Part shown: piece by piece, positions 1 to 10,801 of the stretch
Position numbering within the stretch: position 1 is the stretch's first letter
How the letters are laid out: every line of letters starts with the position of its first letter
Assembly: GCA_011009095.1 (NCBI GenBank)
Contig: VTPC01000800.1
Location: 18,323-82,322, forward strand
Source of the DNA: Ignelater luminosus
Lineage: Eukaryota; Arthropoda; Insecta; Coleoptera; Elateridae
Direction: 5' to 3'
DNA length: 64,000 nucleotides
Translations under genes and position numbers: made by a program
Notes under the pieces: model-generated
Databases searched by the model: none
Told to the model about the DNA's origin: nothing
What the model saw: only the letters and a program-made list of their open reading frames with translations

Positions 1-23
1 TATGAGTAAGTGTGCGTAATTAC

Positions 24-43
24 CTGCCGCGTCCTCAGCAACC
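24..43 (-). CDS. Possible 20-base third exon of the coiled-coil gene
   Basis: Bounded by a TTAG acceptor and a CAG|GTAATT donor. It keeps the frame of the preceding exon (M-V-A-E-D-A-A). A 20-base exon is unusually short and the acceptor lacks a strong pyrimidine tract, so this is tentative. Confidence 0.2.
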
Positions 44-203
44 CTAATTATCTTTTACCTTAAGTAAAGCCCTTTAAATTCTATCAAATTTCATGTTGAC
101 AGTTAAACAATGCAACCTAACCTCTACAAAATATATAGGACGAACCTATCAGATTTCTAAGGCTTCTCAAATTAATATTATATTCTGGAACAAACATACT
201 TAC

Positions 204-357
204 ATATCAATTGAAGCATTGAGTTCTTTTAAATTTTCGTCCACGGTAGCATTTTCCAATTCCAACTTTCTGCACTTTTTATTCAGTTCCTCTGTGTCGT
301 TTTCTAATTTCTCGATTTCCAATTTTGTATCTAAACGGGAAATGAATAGTTTTAAGT
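204..357 (-). CDS. Second coding exon of the same coiled-coil protein
   Basis: Acceptor TTTTAACAG, donor GATAT|GTAAGT, entering in phase 1 and leaving in phase 2, so it joins the first exon in frame (…SLVIYLKLFISRLDTK…). It then encodes a charged helix rich in Leu, Glu and Lys (for example LEIEKLENDTEELNKKCRKL), typical of a parallel coiled coil. An open frame on the opposite strand over this exon is a shadow of it. No catalytic motif is visible. Confidence 0.6.
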
Positions 358-399
358 CTGTTAAAATTATTCTCTTAGTAAAGAATTCATGTTACTTAC

Positions 400-550
400 A
401 GATAACCAAAGACTCATTCAAGACTAGTTTTTGATGTTCTTCATTAAGATTCTCGACGTTATTACTTTCTTCACCTACATTGTAAGATGCAGGAATTTGA
501 GGATCTAATAATCTGGAACTATTTTGACCGTCTGTGTTCCGCTTTTCCAT
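400..550 (-). CDS. First coding exon of an unrecognised coiled-coil protein
   Basis: Reads 50 codons plus one base from an ATG, with an in-frame TAA a few codons upstream, which supports this start. The protein begins MEKRNTDGQNSSRLLDPQIP. The exon ends at a good donor (T|GTAAGT). The next exon at 204-357 continues the same frame as a Glu/Lys-rich heptad-like helix. It points away from shot (head at about 550, body leaving the window at base 1). I do not recognise the family; a small coiled-coil structural or complex subunit is only a guess from composition. Confidence 0.65.
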
Positions 551-1140
551 TATCCAAAACGTTTAAACTTGATTTTTATATTTTAAAAATCCCACTGGCC
601 TGAGTAAACTCGATTATGTGTAATAATACTTTAATCATAATAATATTTCTATTTGTCATGAAATCTTATAGGTATCAACATTAGTTTTGTTTACATTTAA
701 AGTTGTTAATACATACTAAACAGTAATAGAAATTAGTGTACTTACATTTTAATAAGTGTTATCAATTTATAAAGTTCCTAAGTAAACGTATTTGATACTG
801 ACGCAAAATGTAAAAGTAATTAACTAAAACATTTGCCGGTATTTTTAGCTTTCAAGTTTTCTGTTGTAAAACAACAAAAGATAGCTACCTGGATAATTTG
901 ATACGTTTTAAATTTTTACAATATAATTAGGCTCTTTATAGTGAACATGTATAATGATAAGATTCACAATAAAATAAACGATTTTATTAATGTTAATTCC
1001 TCAAAATTAAAAACAATAAAAATATTCCTATTTGTCTAATTAAAATTCGTATTACGTATTACTAGAGGCAATTTTTTTTATTATAGAACTCAAAGTAGGT
1101 CAGCGTATAGTGATAGTGATTATCGTGATTATAAAGTAAA

Positions 1141-1330
1141 ACAACTCTTAAAAAAGCGGGAAACTAGCTCGTAAACAAACCAGCAGGTTGGAAGGTGGTT
1201 CGCGTTTCTGTAATAGATGTCACAACGGTCGAACGCCGAGCCAGCGGCCGAGCGAGGTTAGATCAGTGTCGTACACGTGGAAGTACACTAAACCTGCTGC
1301 GTATTGTTACCTGAGTTACTTTTATAAATA
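1141..1330. promoter_or_regulatory. GC-richer promoter-like patch
   Basis: A CpG-containing island in AT-rich surroundings, with an E-box CACGTG at 1274-1279 and an insect-type initiator TCAGT near 1264. No ORF of note. It may serve the minus-strand coiled-coil gene as promoter or 5'UTR exon, or start an unknown plus-strand transcript. Direction cannot be decided from sequence. Confidence 0.3.
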
Positions 1331-2526
1331 ACTCGATCAAAAGGTAGATTCAAAAAACTGTATAATTGAGTAATGGTTCAAATAAAGCCTAGTACACTTG
1401 TCGGCATATTGTATAACAAATTGATGACACCATTTTAAATCACAAGTTAATTATGTCAGCGGATATAAAAACTACAAATTAAACTTCAGCATAAGTCAGT
1501 CATTCCTTGATTATTTAGTAATTAGTTTAGAAACAAAATATTTTCAACCTGTACACTGTAATTTAGTCAGTAAGTTTGTATCAAATGTCATATAGCATGT
1601 AATTTTGTCTTTGAAAAACAAGATAAATAATATTAATGCAATTGTTGATAAAAAAAACAATAATTGTACATAATACATTATAAATAAGAAACATTTGTAA
1701 CAAAATATTTTTTTTTATAAATTAGTAAGTAATAAATATGAAAACACAACCAATTTATTTATTGATTAATTTAAATGTAACCATTGAAGATAGATATTTG
1801 AGTACAAGAACTATAATGTATTTAAAATGTATTGTGATAAATTTGATTTCTTTGGATATTTGTGCATGATTTACATCCTCTTCTTTAATTTAATACAATG
1901 CCATTATAAATTTAATAAATTGAAATTTAATAACAGAAAATGCAATGGTAGCTGTTGTGACTTAAAATAGAATTATGGAGTAGCTGTAAGATGCTCCCTA
2001 CATATTATAGTAGCTCGAAGTTCAATATATGTTTGACAGATGGAATAAAGAAATGAGAGTGACCACTTGTGTTGTGTTAAAAATTACAATTTAGCAATAA
2101 CAATGATCATCAGTAAAAGTGAATTGCAAATTAGCTTTCAAATGAATAAAAATACATAACAGTAGCCTTTCTAGTAATTCATAATGTCCATAAATAAATC
2201 TACAGACGCCGCTAAAACTAGCATAGCGACATCTGTTCGAAATATCGGTATTATCCATCAACTCCTACTTAAAGGTCATCGATCGGCGTTTGAAAAGAAC
2301 AGAGGATTTTTAAAGAGTTGGTCTACTTAATAATCCCCTATACGCTGAGTAGGCTTTCATTCTATCACATTTTTACAATATGTGGCAAAGATACAGTAAA
2401 TTCAGGTTTGCAACTTAAAAACCAAAAATTACTACCTATGTTGACATTTCATGTTTATTTAAAACAATGACACAAATGACAGACCTCTAACCTATAAATA
2501 TGTATTTAATAAAAAAAAATATCATG
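1331..2526. other. AT-rich intergenic stretch
   Basis: No convincing gene. One 48-codon open frame (2184-2330, plus) lacks gene-like support. The sequence is otherwise low-complexity A/T with short poly-A and poly-T runs. Confidence 0.5.
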
Positions 2527-3830
2527 TCAAGGGCTACTCTGCATTCTATAATATAAACACGTACTATACAGTGCTGCCCCCATTCGAAAACAAATTAAAC
2601 TAGACACTGAAAGATTTCCCGGATTTGTTGTTTTGTTTGTTATTATGATCAGACAGACTGATGAACCCCATAACCCATAACCACAGCTGGCGTTCTTGAG
2701 GAGGAGTATCAATGCAAAATGCCACCGTAGGTGGCTGCCATTTAGGAAATTTAATTCCTCTATGGCTGGTGAATTTGGAAAATGGATAACTGCGGTCGTG
2801 AACGCTATGTCAGGCACCAAGCAGTCCGCACGCCCGTCCACGGCGATGATGGTCTGGTGGCGACGGTGGAGCAGGCCGGAAGCAGGTCTTCCATAATCCC
2901 CGTCGATGTCGGTGCCCAAGGACGGCCAGCGAGCCGTCACACAGAGACGACGAAGGAGAGAACCGATGAGCGGTTCTTTTCAGAACGGTGTTGGAATTGT
3001 GTAGTGAGAAGTGTGAGAGTGTGTATATGTTAGAGTAGTGGTGTGTGAGTGTCTAGGTGTGTATAGTGTGCCGTGGACTGGTGCAGTAACTGTTCCGGCA
3101 TTTGCCTTCACCACTAGGGAAACCACGGAAAACCCTAATGAGAACAGTGTGACGGTTGTGGAATGGGTGTGGTAATTATTGGCGGGAATTATTAGGCGGG
3201 AATTGTTAGGCGGGAAGTTGTTGGAGGGAAAGGATTTTGGCGGGAAGTGTAGCGGATAGGCGACGAATTTCCGGGCGCAGTGGAGTAGATACCTCGAGGT
3301 AGCCTCGGGCTCAAGGGTTTGGATGGGAAAGGAATTTGGTGGTGGAGGCTGAGATGAGTGGTGGAGATGGCCGGGCCTGCGCACCCCTACGCAGACGCCA
3401 GTTGGTGGTGGAGCGGCCTTTGATCCATCTACTGCATCTTGGGTTTGGTTGGATGTGTGGCGGTCGCGGTCCTCAAGTCGCCCCGTTGGTGGTGGAAATG
3501 GGCCAGGCCTGTGCCCCTCAAAACACAGACTCTGGAGGGTGGGTTGGCGGTAGCGCCCGACTACCGCGCTGTTGGTAGAGCCCGTACTCTTCGTCGCCGA
3601 TGCACCACGCTCTCGCTGCAGACCGGGTCGACTGCCTCGCTTCGCACTCGAGGCCGGAATGTCGGGCGGTCTTGACATGGCTTGTCAAGTAATAAGACGG
3701 TACGCGTAAACGAAATGTAAGCGGGGAATCCCCCAGATGGTACTCATGGTCCAGGTAAGCGGTTGCGCAACGCATACCGCGGGCGGCATCTCTAGGGGAC
3801 GACAGAATCATAATTTTACCCACAGAGTTA
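2527..3830 (-). mobile_element. GC-rich degenerate element, probably retrotransposon-derived
   Basis: About 1.3 kb with far higher GC than its surroundings and overlapping, mutually inconsistent open frames on both strands (the longest, 2980-3678 minus, is Pro/Ser/Thr/His-rich with no domain). On the minus strand, bases near 3090-3140 read as a stretch (TTTCCGTGGTTTCCCTAGTG, then GGCAAATGCCGGAACAG) that resembles segments often seen at the 3' ends of insect non-LTR elements. No intact reverse transcriptase, target-site duplication or poly-A tail is visible. The element class is a guess from memory. Confidence 0.35.
3179..3246 (+). repeat. Short GGCGGGAA repeat cluster
   Basis: Four GGCGGGAA copies start at 3181, 3195, 3209 and 3239. 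The first three form a perfect 14-base period (GGCGGGAATTRTTA). The TTGGCGGGAA copies resemble E2F sites. The cluster sits inside the GC-rich element, so it may be a tandem repeat of that element and not a regulatory array. Confidence 0.6.
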
Positions 3831-4261
3831 AATTTAAATCTATGTATGTTTTATATGGTATTATAGAGAACGCATCTTATGAAAAGTAACCAAGGAAGAG
3901 AAAGCAAGATATATAACAAATTTGGTTTGTTCAAAGGGAATAAATATTGGCGATTAGTGTTTGACAAACAACAAAAGAATTTCAGCGTTAACTTAAAACA
4001 AACCGGTGATTTTATCCATGTGAATTTAATTTCCTTATCTTAACACCTATAAAACTCCACCACTATAGAGACTTTAAACAAAATGGTTCATAACTCACTA
4101 GTAAGTTAAAAATCATAACACTTTTTTTTTGAAAATTTCCCAATCATTTTCCACGGGTTTTTTGCAATTTTTACTGCAACAGTGAAACCTGGTTCCAAAC
4201 ATGTCGACTACATCGAAAGCGAGATGAACTGCCACCTAAGAGCGGTTAAACATGAGAAAAA
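3831..4261. other. Non-coding stretch before the tandem array
   Basis: AT-rich, with no gene seen. The last 150 bases contain decayed sequence similar to the array (CCCAATCATTTTCCACGG). Confidence 0.4.
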
Positions 4262-4890
4262 TAAAAAAAATGGCAAAATTTCCAATTTTCCACGCCCAGG
4301 ATAGTTTTTCCAGAAAACTAAAACCGGATTCGTGATCAGCGACCCAAAAAACTATCCAGAACCCATTTTCGAGCTGAAATTCCAAAATTTTTCCGAAATT
4401 GGGCAAGATTTTCCGATTTTCCATAGCCGTGGTTTTTCCGGGAAACTAATATCGGATTCGTGATCAACGACCAAAAAAACCCCCTAGAAGCCATCTTCGA
4501 GTTAAAATTAAAAATTTTGACAAACAAGAAAAATTTTTTCAGAAATTAGGCCAAATTTTCCGTTTTCCCAAGACCAGGTTGGTTTTTCCGGAAAACTAAT
4601 GTTGGATTTGTGATCGGCGTCCCAAAAAAACTATCTGAAATTCCAAAATTTTTTCCGAAATTTGGCAAAATTTTCCGATTTTCCACGGCCGGAGTAGTTT
4701 TTCCGGAAAACTAATATCGGATTTGTGGTTAGCGATTAAAAAAAACTTCTAGGAACCATTTTCGAGTTAAGATTCGAAAGTTTCACGGACAAGAAAAATT
4801 TTTCCAGAAATTAGGCCAAATTTTCCGTTTTTCCACGGCCAGGTTTACTTTTCCGGAAAACTAATGCCGAATTCGTAATCAGCGACCCAA
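4262..4890 (+). repeat. Tandem minisatellite with alternating A/B units
   Basis: Five copies of a block containing TTTTCCGGAAAACTAAT (or a close variant) start near 4304, 4432, 4582, 4698 and 4848, giving spacings of about 128, 150, 116 and 150. Two unit types alternate. Type A units carry CTGAAATTCCAAAATTTTT and lack the AACAAGAAAAATTT block; type B units have that block followed by CAGAAATTAGGCCAAA. Most units also share GATCAGCGACCCAAAAAA-like and TTTTCCGATTTTCCACGGCC-like text. This is a dimeric higher-order array. Related decayed text flanks it. Confidence 0.8.
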
Positions 4891-5940
4891 AAAACTCCCG
4901 AGTGAGAAAATCTGGCCCATTTTGGCTCATTTTGTCGATTTTTTGTCAAACTGCATCAAACTGCATCCAAAAAGATGCATTTTCGTCTGTAGAAATGCAA
5001 TAACAAAAAACGTCACAAAACCAAACGGAGCATTTTTTTTTAGACAACTCACAGAATCGATTGCCTCAAACCGCATCAAAATCCATCTTGGCGATCTTTT
5101 TTGTTTTACTTTGGCCTTTTTTCTGCTTTATTTCCTCGGCTATATATAGAATTCTATTTTTCAATATATCACGTTTATTTATATATGAATATAACAATTC
5201 AGAGATACAAATACACATATGGTGTGGTGCGACATGTCTAGCTTTTTTTTGGGCCACTCTGAATAATATAAAATACTTTCTAAATAAAATGGGAAAGGTT
5301 AAAATCTACAAGTCTAAACATTTTTCCCAGAAAAACTTCGAGTTAGATTTTTATAGAATTTATGTATTACTTCATGGACACTGTGTACCATATGCATATG
5401 CATATCATATTTCGCTTGCACGCAAGTGGTCCTGGTAGTACTTGTACAGTAGACCAGTTGACAAGTACGAACAAACGTCGCTTAATCAAATGTATAACAC
5501 AGCTGGGCTCAGTACTTTAGGGCTTATGGGAGTCTGCGATCTGGTTATGATTATGTTGATGCCATTGGTAAAGCATGGTCTTAGGTGGGTCTAGTGAGCT
5601 TTATATTTTATTGTTATCAATTTAATAAATTTATTTAGAAATTACATTTTGTGAAATTGGATTTGATGATGAGCTCATAATGGCGCCATCTACATTTCGT
5701 TTTCTATCCGAATTTTTGTGTAAAGCCACAATCTCCTTAAATCGTATTAAGTAGGTAGCATGCAAGCAAAGGGTCATGGATGTATGCCTTATGGGGACTT
5801 TCCTGCAGGAAAACATGCAATAGTTATGCAAAGTCCAATATGGTTTTCTATTTTCCAATGGAAAATTTTCTAACTTAGCTTGCCCATTAAAGAAATATCG
5901 ATATTTTATAAATAAAGCAACTGTTTGTTAGAATATTGAC
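4891..5940. other. Non-coding stretch after the tandem array
   Basis: Contains CTGCATCAAACTGCATC short duplications (4952-4970) that look like a continuation of the repetitive element, and an ATGCATATGCATAT palindromic run near 5391. Open frames here are short and AT-driven. No gene supported. Confidence 0.4.
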
Positions 5941-7800
5941 CATAGACGTGCGTTCAAACACAAACATTCTGAGTAGAGTGTATTTCAACAGTGTGACTGT
6001 GATGTAAGTAGGTACATCCACATAGTGTCACCCTAGTAATAACATTTATGAACGCAAAAGCGTGTTGGGTGATTTATTTGTAACCTAACCTTTACTTTCG
6101 TATTAATCAGAAATAGCATACAGCAGCATTTATATTAGTTACAGTAGACAATTCTGTGATACTTCTTTTATGGATAGTAATGAAAGTAGAAATGAGTTGC
6201 GAACTGTTGTTGCTGCATTATTTTTGAAACGCAAGATTTAAGCCAATTCAAGTTACATTGAAACTAGTAGTTTAATGTCATCATCACAGTGATCGCACCA
6301 GTCTAGACTGCGGTAATTATGAATGATCTTACTGAAGCTCTTAAGACATTTATGAGCAGGTGACAATATATTATCCGCCATTTTTGAACACTTATTATTC
6401 ATCTAGTTGACGCCTGGGTAACACAGTGACTATTTTTAAATGCACTCTAGTAGATTCATAAACCTCCAAAGCTGTAGGTAACATACATTATACTTCTTGA
6501 CACAAATTTTGCAAGTTGTAATGTAATGGTGTAAACCTATAAGGTTTGAAATCTTAATGCATGAGCAATGCCTGACTACATACAAAAGTATATGGACATC
6601 TTATTTTTCGGCTGGTTATCAATCCCATAATCATCACATGCCAGATCCCAGTACAGTCATCATTGGTGATGATACCGTGTGAAGATTTCAAAATAATTGA
6701 GTTAACAGAATCAGCAGAATAAGTATTGATGCATTGATAACATATTGCAGTTTTGATGTTTTAATGATTGAATAGCATCTTGACATAATTATGTATTCTG
6801 TATAAATGCTAACATTATTGTTTAGTACTTTATTGAATTTATCTTAATAATTACTAATTTTTTCCTCAGTTTTGTAAAAGGTGTTTCATTCTCCTATTGA
6901 GAGTAGGCTGCTTTAGCTCAGAGGCAAGGTTAGCTTGGAGGCTCTTCTTTCACCAAGAATGGAAATTTTAGGAAGGGTAAAGGTAAGTATGGCATAAGAG
7001 GTAATTAAATTAAGGAAGATCTCAATGAGAATGGTCAATACAGAAGGAAACAAGGAAGTAAAAGTTAGTTTGATACAATTATATTGCTATTTATGATAAT
7101 TAATTTAGACTCATTACGAATAGACGAGAATATTCAAATTAAAGGGCCATAAAGTTTTTTGTTATAAGATCACATGTGTTAATTAAGTAGGTGGTTCAAG
7201 GAAGACATTCTAAAGAAAATTGTTTATTAAAATTGGATCCATAAAAAATAGAAAGTTTGTTCAGCAGTTTGTTTGCTAATTCTGAACAATCTAATCTAAT
7301 AACTACATAACTGTTCAGAATAACATTACATTCAGATCAGTAATCATATATTGACACAATGTAGGAGGGGAACTCTGGGAAATCGTAGAGCCATTTCCCC
7401 TTGGATCGAACTAGAATATAAATGTTCACACACTTGCTGGAGATGTTAACTCGACTTTAACCTAACTGGTAAAAATGAATTATTCCAACAAACATATGTA
7501 AGAGCCTATTGTCTTTATATCTATTTGACTTTAGATAATGAGTTTTGTGTAATGCGATTTGTACTGGTGAAGAAAAATTGTTTTTATCAGTTCAATGGCT
7601 GATTGTCAAAATCTTCATTTGATACCTATTGAAAATGGTCAGCATTTACAATGTTTATAAATCAATTGCTGCAGCATCTACATCTTATTTTATCCCCAAC
7701 AGTGGTAATAAGTTCATAAATGTACATCCCATTCATTTCTATACCTATTTTAAAGACGTATTTTGGCTGTTATGCCAAATAGAGTTTTAATAAAAAACAA
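5941..7800 (+). other. Possible spliced plus-strand transcript, mostly non-coding
   Basis: Three splice-like signals agree on the plus strand: donor GTGAT|GTAAGTAGG near 6004, acceptor TATTAATCAG near 6111, and a segment with acceptor TTTTTCCTCAG (ending about 6869) and donor GGTAAAG|GTAAGTATGG (about 6980). A plus-strand AATAAA is at 7789-7794, just short of the shot 3' end, giving a convergent arrangement. No long ORF. In AT-rich DNA such signals arise by chance. Confidence 0.25.
6170..6241 (+). CDS. Tentative 23-residue small ORF
   Basis: ATG to TAA, beginning MDSNESRNELRTVVAALF and ending LKRKI, just after the candidate acceptor at 6111. The codon mix looks more coding-like than its neighbours, but length alone gives no significance. 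I recognise no family. Confidence 0.18.
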   Translation: MDSNESRNELRTVVAALFLKRKI

Positions 7801-7822
7801 TACATTATTAATAAAAGTTTAG

Positions 7823-7828
7823 TTTATT
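7823..7828 (-). terminator. shot: Likely poly(A) signal of shot
   Basis: AATAAA on the minus strand, about 730 bases after the shot stop codon. Another AATAAA lies only 16 bases after the stop (8534-8539) and is too close to be the main signal. A plus-strand AATAAA at 7789 faces it. Confidence 0.5.
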
Positions 7829-8554
7829 AAATAACAATGTAATTAAATACAAGCATAATAAAAATTTAAAAATACATAGCAAATAAATATTCTGACTCTT
7901 GGCTTTCCTTATAATTTAGCAATTATAAAAGACAAGCCGCTCACTTTTATGGTAATCAATATTTATATATGATTTTGTATTTTTTTTTACATTGCAATTT
8001 TCATCATTGGCAACAAAAAAAAAAGAGAAAAAGTAACAAAATGTGCTCAATCAATATTAATATCATATATAGTGTCAGTAGCCATACAAAATAAATGATG
8101 AACAAGGTTAGGTATTAGTAAATACTAAAAAAAAATAAGAGAAAATGGTCCCTTTAAAAGCCAATCAATTTACAGAAACGTCTGTAAAGAAACGAAACAA
8201 AACATTTTTAACATACAAAATTAAATTATTACAGATTCAAAATTTTAATATGGCAACTAAATAGAAAAAAATTACGTACATCCTAAAAAAAATACAAAGA
8301 TTGTGGGGGACAACAAGACAAAAAAAATATAAGATTCCAAATCCAAAGTGAGAACTTTTAGTGCATTAAACCTGCATTAAATTGCCGTACAGAAAAACTG
8401 GCGATTTTTTCCATACGTCAATATAAGGCTTCTTCCTAATAATCAATTTTTATGTAACATATAAAAATATGCACAATATATAAATTAAAACTTAGCTAAA
8501 TTGTCAGTCATTATTAGAATGGAATACAATAATTTTATTGTTAGTTACTAATGT
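7823..8554 (-). other. shot: shot 3' untranslated region
   Basis: AT-rich, ORF-free sequence between the shot stop codon and the distal AATAAA. The 3' limit is inferred. Confidence 0.55.
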
Positions 8555-8705
8555 CTAAAGTCGGAACGGTTCTTTAGGTGTTGCAGTTTTCTTAGCTTGA
8601 CCTTTTGCTGTATCTGATGCTCCTGATGTTTTTCTAAGGAGTTTTGATGTTGCTGTTTGAGCACCAGCTGGGACTGGTGTATTAGATCCTGAAGGTGTTC
8701 GAGTT
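8555..8705 (-). CDS. shot: shot last coding exon (basic C-terminus)
   Basis: Acceptor TTTCTAG; one base plus 50 codons including the TAG stop. Encodes RTPSGSNTPVPAGAQTATSK… and ends TPKEPFRL. It is rich in Thr, Ser, Lys and Pro, as expected for the disordered microtubule-associated tail. It contains no SxIP motif. It is entered in phase 2, like all cassette exons before it. Confidence 0.88.
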
Positions 8706-9149
8706 CTAGAAATTATACAAAAATAATGATCTTGGGCTTAAACAGAACAAACAACTTTTTGATAACTGAATTTGTTCTTAAAATACAGTAGGAATTTGGA
8801 CTATTATGTTTGTGTACATAGTTTTCTTTACACTTTAGACCAATTTACATTTTATAATATTATGTATGTATAAATTTGTTTTATTCTTCCTTTTGAATTA
8901 ATAAAATATAAATTTAATTATGAAGCAGATGTTTCAAGAAAGTTGTGACAAAAGAAAGAAACCTAAAACCTACATACAATTCCCACTTCCAAGGATACTT
9001 TTTTCATTTATTTTTTCGTTAATCACAACATGACTGTAGACCCCAAGGCAAGAAACACTATTTTAAGATAAGAAATTCAGTTACAATAATTATTTTCAAA
9101 AACATAAAACCACACCCAAACACAATCACAATTAGAATGGTTAAATTAC
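8706..9149 (-). other. shot: shot intron before the last exon
   Basis: AT-rich, nothing else seen. Confidence 0.6.
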
Positions 9150-9209
9150 CTAGATGCTGTCCTTAGTACTGGAGCGTTACTAGTTGTTGTAGAAGGTGTC
9201 TTGAACGTC
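9150..9209 (-). CDS. shot: shot tail cassette exon (60 bases)
   Basis: Acceptor TTTAACCAG, donor TCTAG|GTAATT, phase 2 in and out, a multiple of three. Encodes TFKTPSTTTSNAPVLRTAS. Ser/Thr-rich, with no SxIP motif. Skipping it keeps the frame. Confidence 0.85.
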
Positions 9210-9586
9210 CTGGTTAAACACACATTTATACCAATTTAGTAGAGCAGTTAGGTACATGTTAGGAATTACAAAAATATACCAATACCATTATCGTTACTTT
9301 ATAAGTAAATATTTAAAACCACCATCATAAAATATTGTAATTTTGCAATAACTTAAATTACATTTGTTTACATTTAAGAAAGAATTGTTAATAAATTTGA
9401 AAACAACCAAATTAGAAAACTACATTTGTCATAAACATTTTTATCTTAATTAGTTCTAGTACATTTTATTAAATAGAATGAAAATACAATAAACATAAGT
9501 AAAAACAAATAAATACAAACTATAACACACATTATTTAATTATTAAAAGTAGAAAGAGACATGCGTAGAAAGTGAAGCAACATTAC
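9210..9586 (-). other. shot: shot tail intron
   Basis: AT-rich intron with no additional signal. Confidence 0.6.
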
Positions 9587-9640
9587 CTATTATTAGAAGA
9601 AGCAACAGGTATCTTCGATTTACTTCCCAAAGATTTTGAA
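9587..9640 (-). CDS. shot: shot tail cassette exon with SKIP motif (54 bases)
   Basis: Acceptor TTACTAACCAG, donor AATAG|GTAATG, phase 2 in and out. Encodes SKSLGSKSKIPVASSNN. SKIP flanked by basic residues fits the SxIP consensus recognised by EB1-type plus-end proteins (known for MACF/Shot tails). In-frame skippable. Confidence 0.88.
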
Positions 9641-9787
9641 CTGGTTAGTAAGAAAAAAAAGACAAATAAAGAAATGTTATTTAAGTCACACGCATACATA
9701 TACACATTCAAAAAGAAAAATTACAAAATTAAAAGAAAAGATTAAAACTACTACAAAACACAGCATACATAGCAAAGGTTAATTTAC

Positions 9788-9883
9788 CCAGAAGATAAAG
9801 AGACAGAACACGAGCTGGATGTTGAAGGTGATTCTAGCTCAGTATCACCTCCACCAGTACCCACATACACAGGAATGCGAGAC
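9788..9883 (-). CDS. shot: shot tail cassette exon with SRIP motif (96 bases)
   Basis: Acceptor GGGTTAG, donor TCTGG|GTAAAT, phase 2 in and out. Starts SRIPVYVGTGGGDTELESPS and continues as a Ser-rich segment ending SVSLSSG. It carries an SxIP motif. The following residues are acidic then Ser-rich, suggesting phospho-regulation (inference). Confidence 0.9.
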
Positions 9884-10562
9884 CTAACCCCACACCAAAA
9901 CAAAGTAATATATGTAAGTAATACATAGAAATTAAGAGGCAAATGGAATTATATGGCATGAACTTTAATATTTATGTTGTACTGAAGAATGAAAAAATGA
10001 TTTATTTGGTTACTATAAATTACAATTTGACTATTAAACTTTAATAAAAATGAATCGAATTATCAGATTATCTATAATTTATTTTTTTAGTAGGAGCAGT
10101 TTAAATTATAGTGCTCTAAATCTAATGTTCTTCTATTAGTTTAAAGAGAAGTCAGGATTCAATCGGATCACTAGAAAGCCACAATTTAAGTTACTGTTTT
10201 TCTTACTAAGAAAACTATATTTACAAAATTAGCAACAGCTATCTGTCAATTTATAATTTTCATCAATAGTTTTAATTAATAATTTAAAAAGTCAATTACA
10301 TCGCTTGGTACTAAATTCTTCTTCAGTACAACACAAACCTATAAATAACTCATTTAATATCAAATCGAGCATTAATTTCAAGCATTTTTTCTTTACGAAT
10401 AACTCATAAAGAATCTCACACCTATTAGAGCATTATATAGTTATTTAACAAAATTTCCACAAGTTACAAAGATAAGCTTAATAAGAAAATTTTGTCAAAT
10501 AACCACGCTAAAGTGAAGGTTTTCTCCCCAAAACAAAATTTAATATCCTGACAATCAATTAC
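9884..10562 (-). other. shot: shot tail intron
   Basis: About 680 bases of AT-rich intron. No further exon seen. Confidence 0.6.
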
Positions 10563-10622
10563 CTTGGTGTGGTAGCGGTTAATAATGTTGGTATACTTGA
10601 TGCTCTGGGTATGCCGGATGAT
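10563..10622 (-). CDS. shot: shot tail cassette exon with two SxIP-like motifs (60 bases)
   Basis: Acceptor CTCACTAG, donor CCAAG|GTAATT, phase 2 in and out. Encodes SSGIPRASSIPTLLTATTP, containing SGIP and SSIP. The first is followed by Arg and fits EB1-binding better than the second. Confidence 0.85.
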
Positions 10623-10801
10623 CTAGTGAGGTTAGAATTTACTATTAGTGCTTTATAAATTGTTATTTATATCAGTATGTTAAAATCATTAAGAGTATTG
10701 TTATTATATTAACTTTCATACTGATTTTATTAAAGATAGAGAAGATTTTTAATTCTAAACTAATTAATACGTGGTTAAACAGGAATAAACATTAATCTTA
10801 C

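Noticed and set aside
2184-2330. 48-codon plus-strand ORF (MSINKSTDAAKTSIATS…)
   Set aside because: Short, no splice, promoter or family support. Length is expected by chance.
2980-3678. 232-codon minus-strand open frame
   Set aside because: Pro/Ser/Thr/His-rich without domain. Overlapping frames on both strands reflect high GC in a decayed element, not a gene.
6895-6980. tRNA-like text (TTTAGCTCAGAGGCAAGGTTA)
   Set aside because: Resembles a D-arm box, but no matching acceptor stem, anticodon arm or B box was found.
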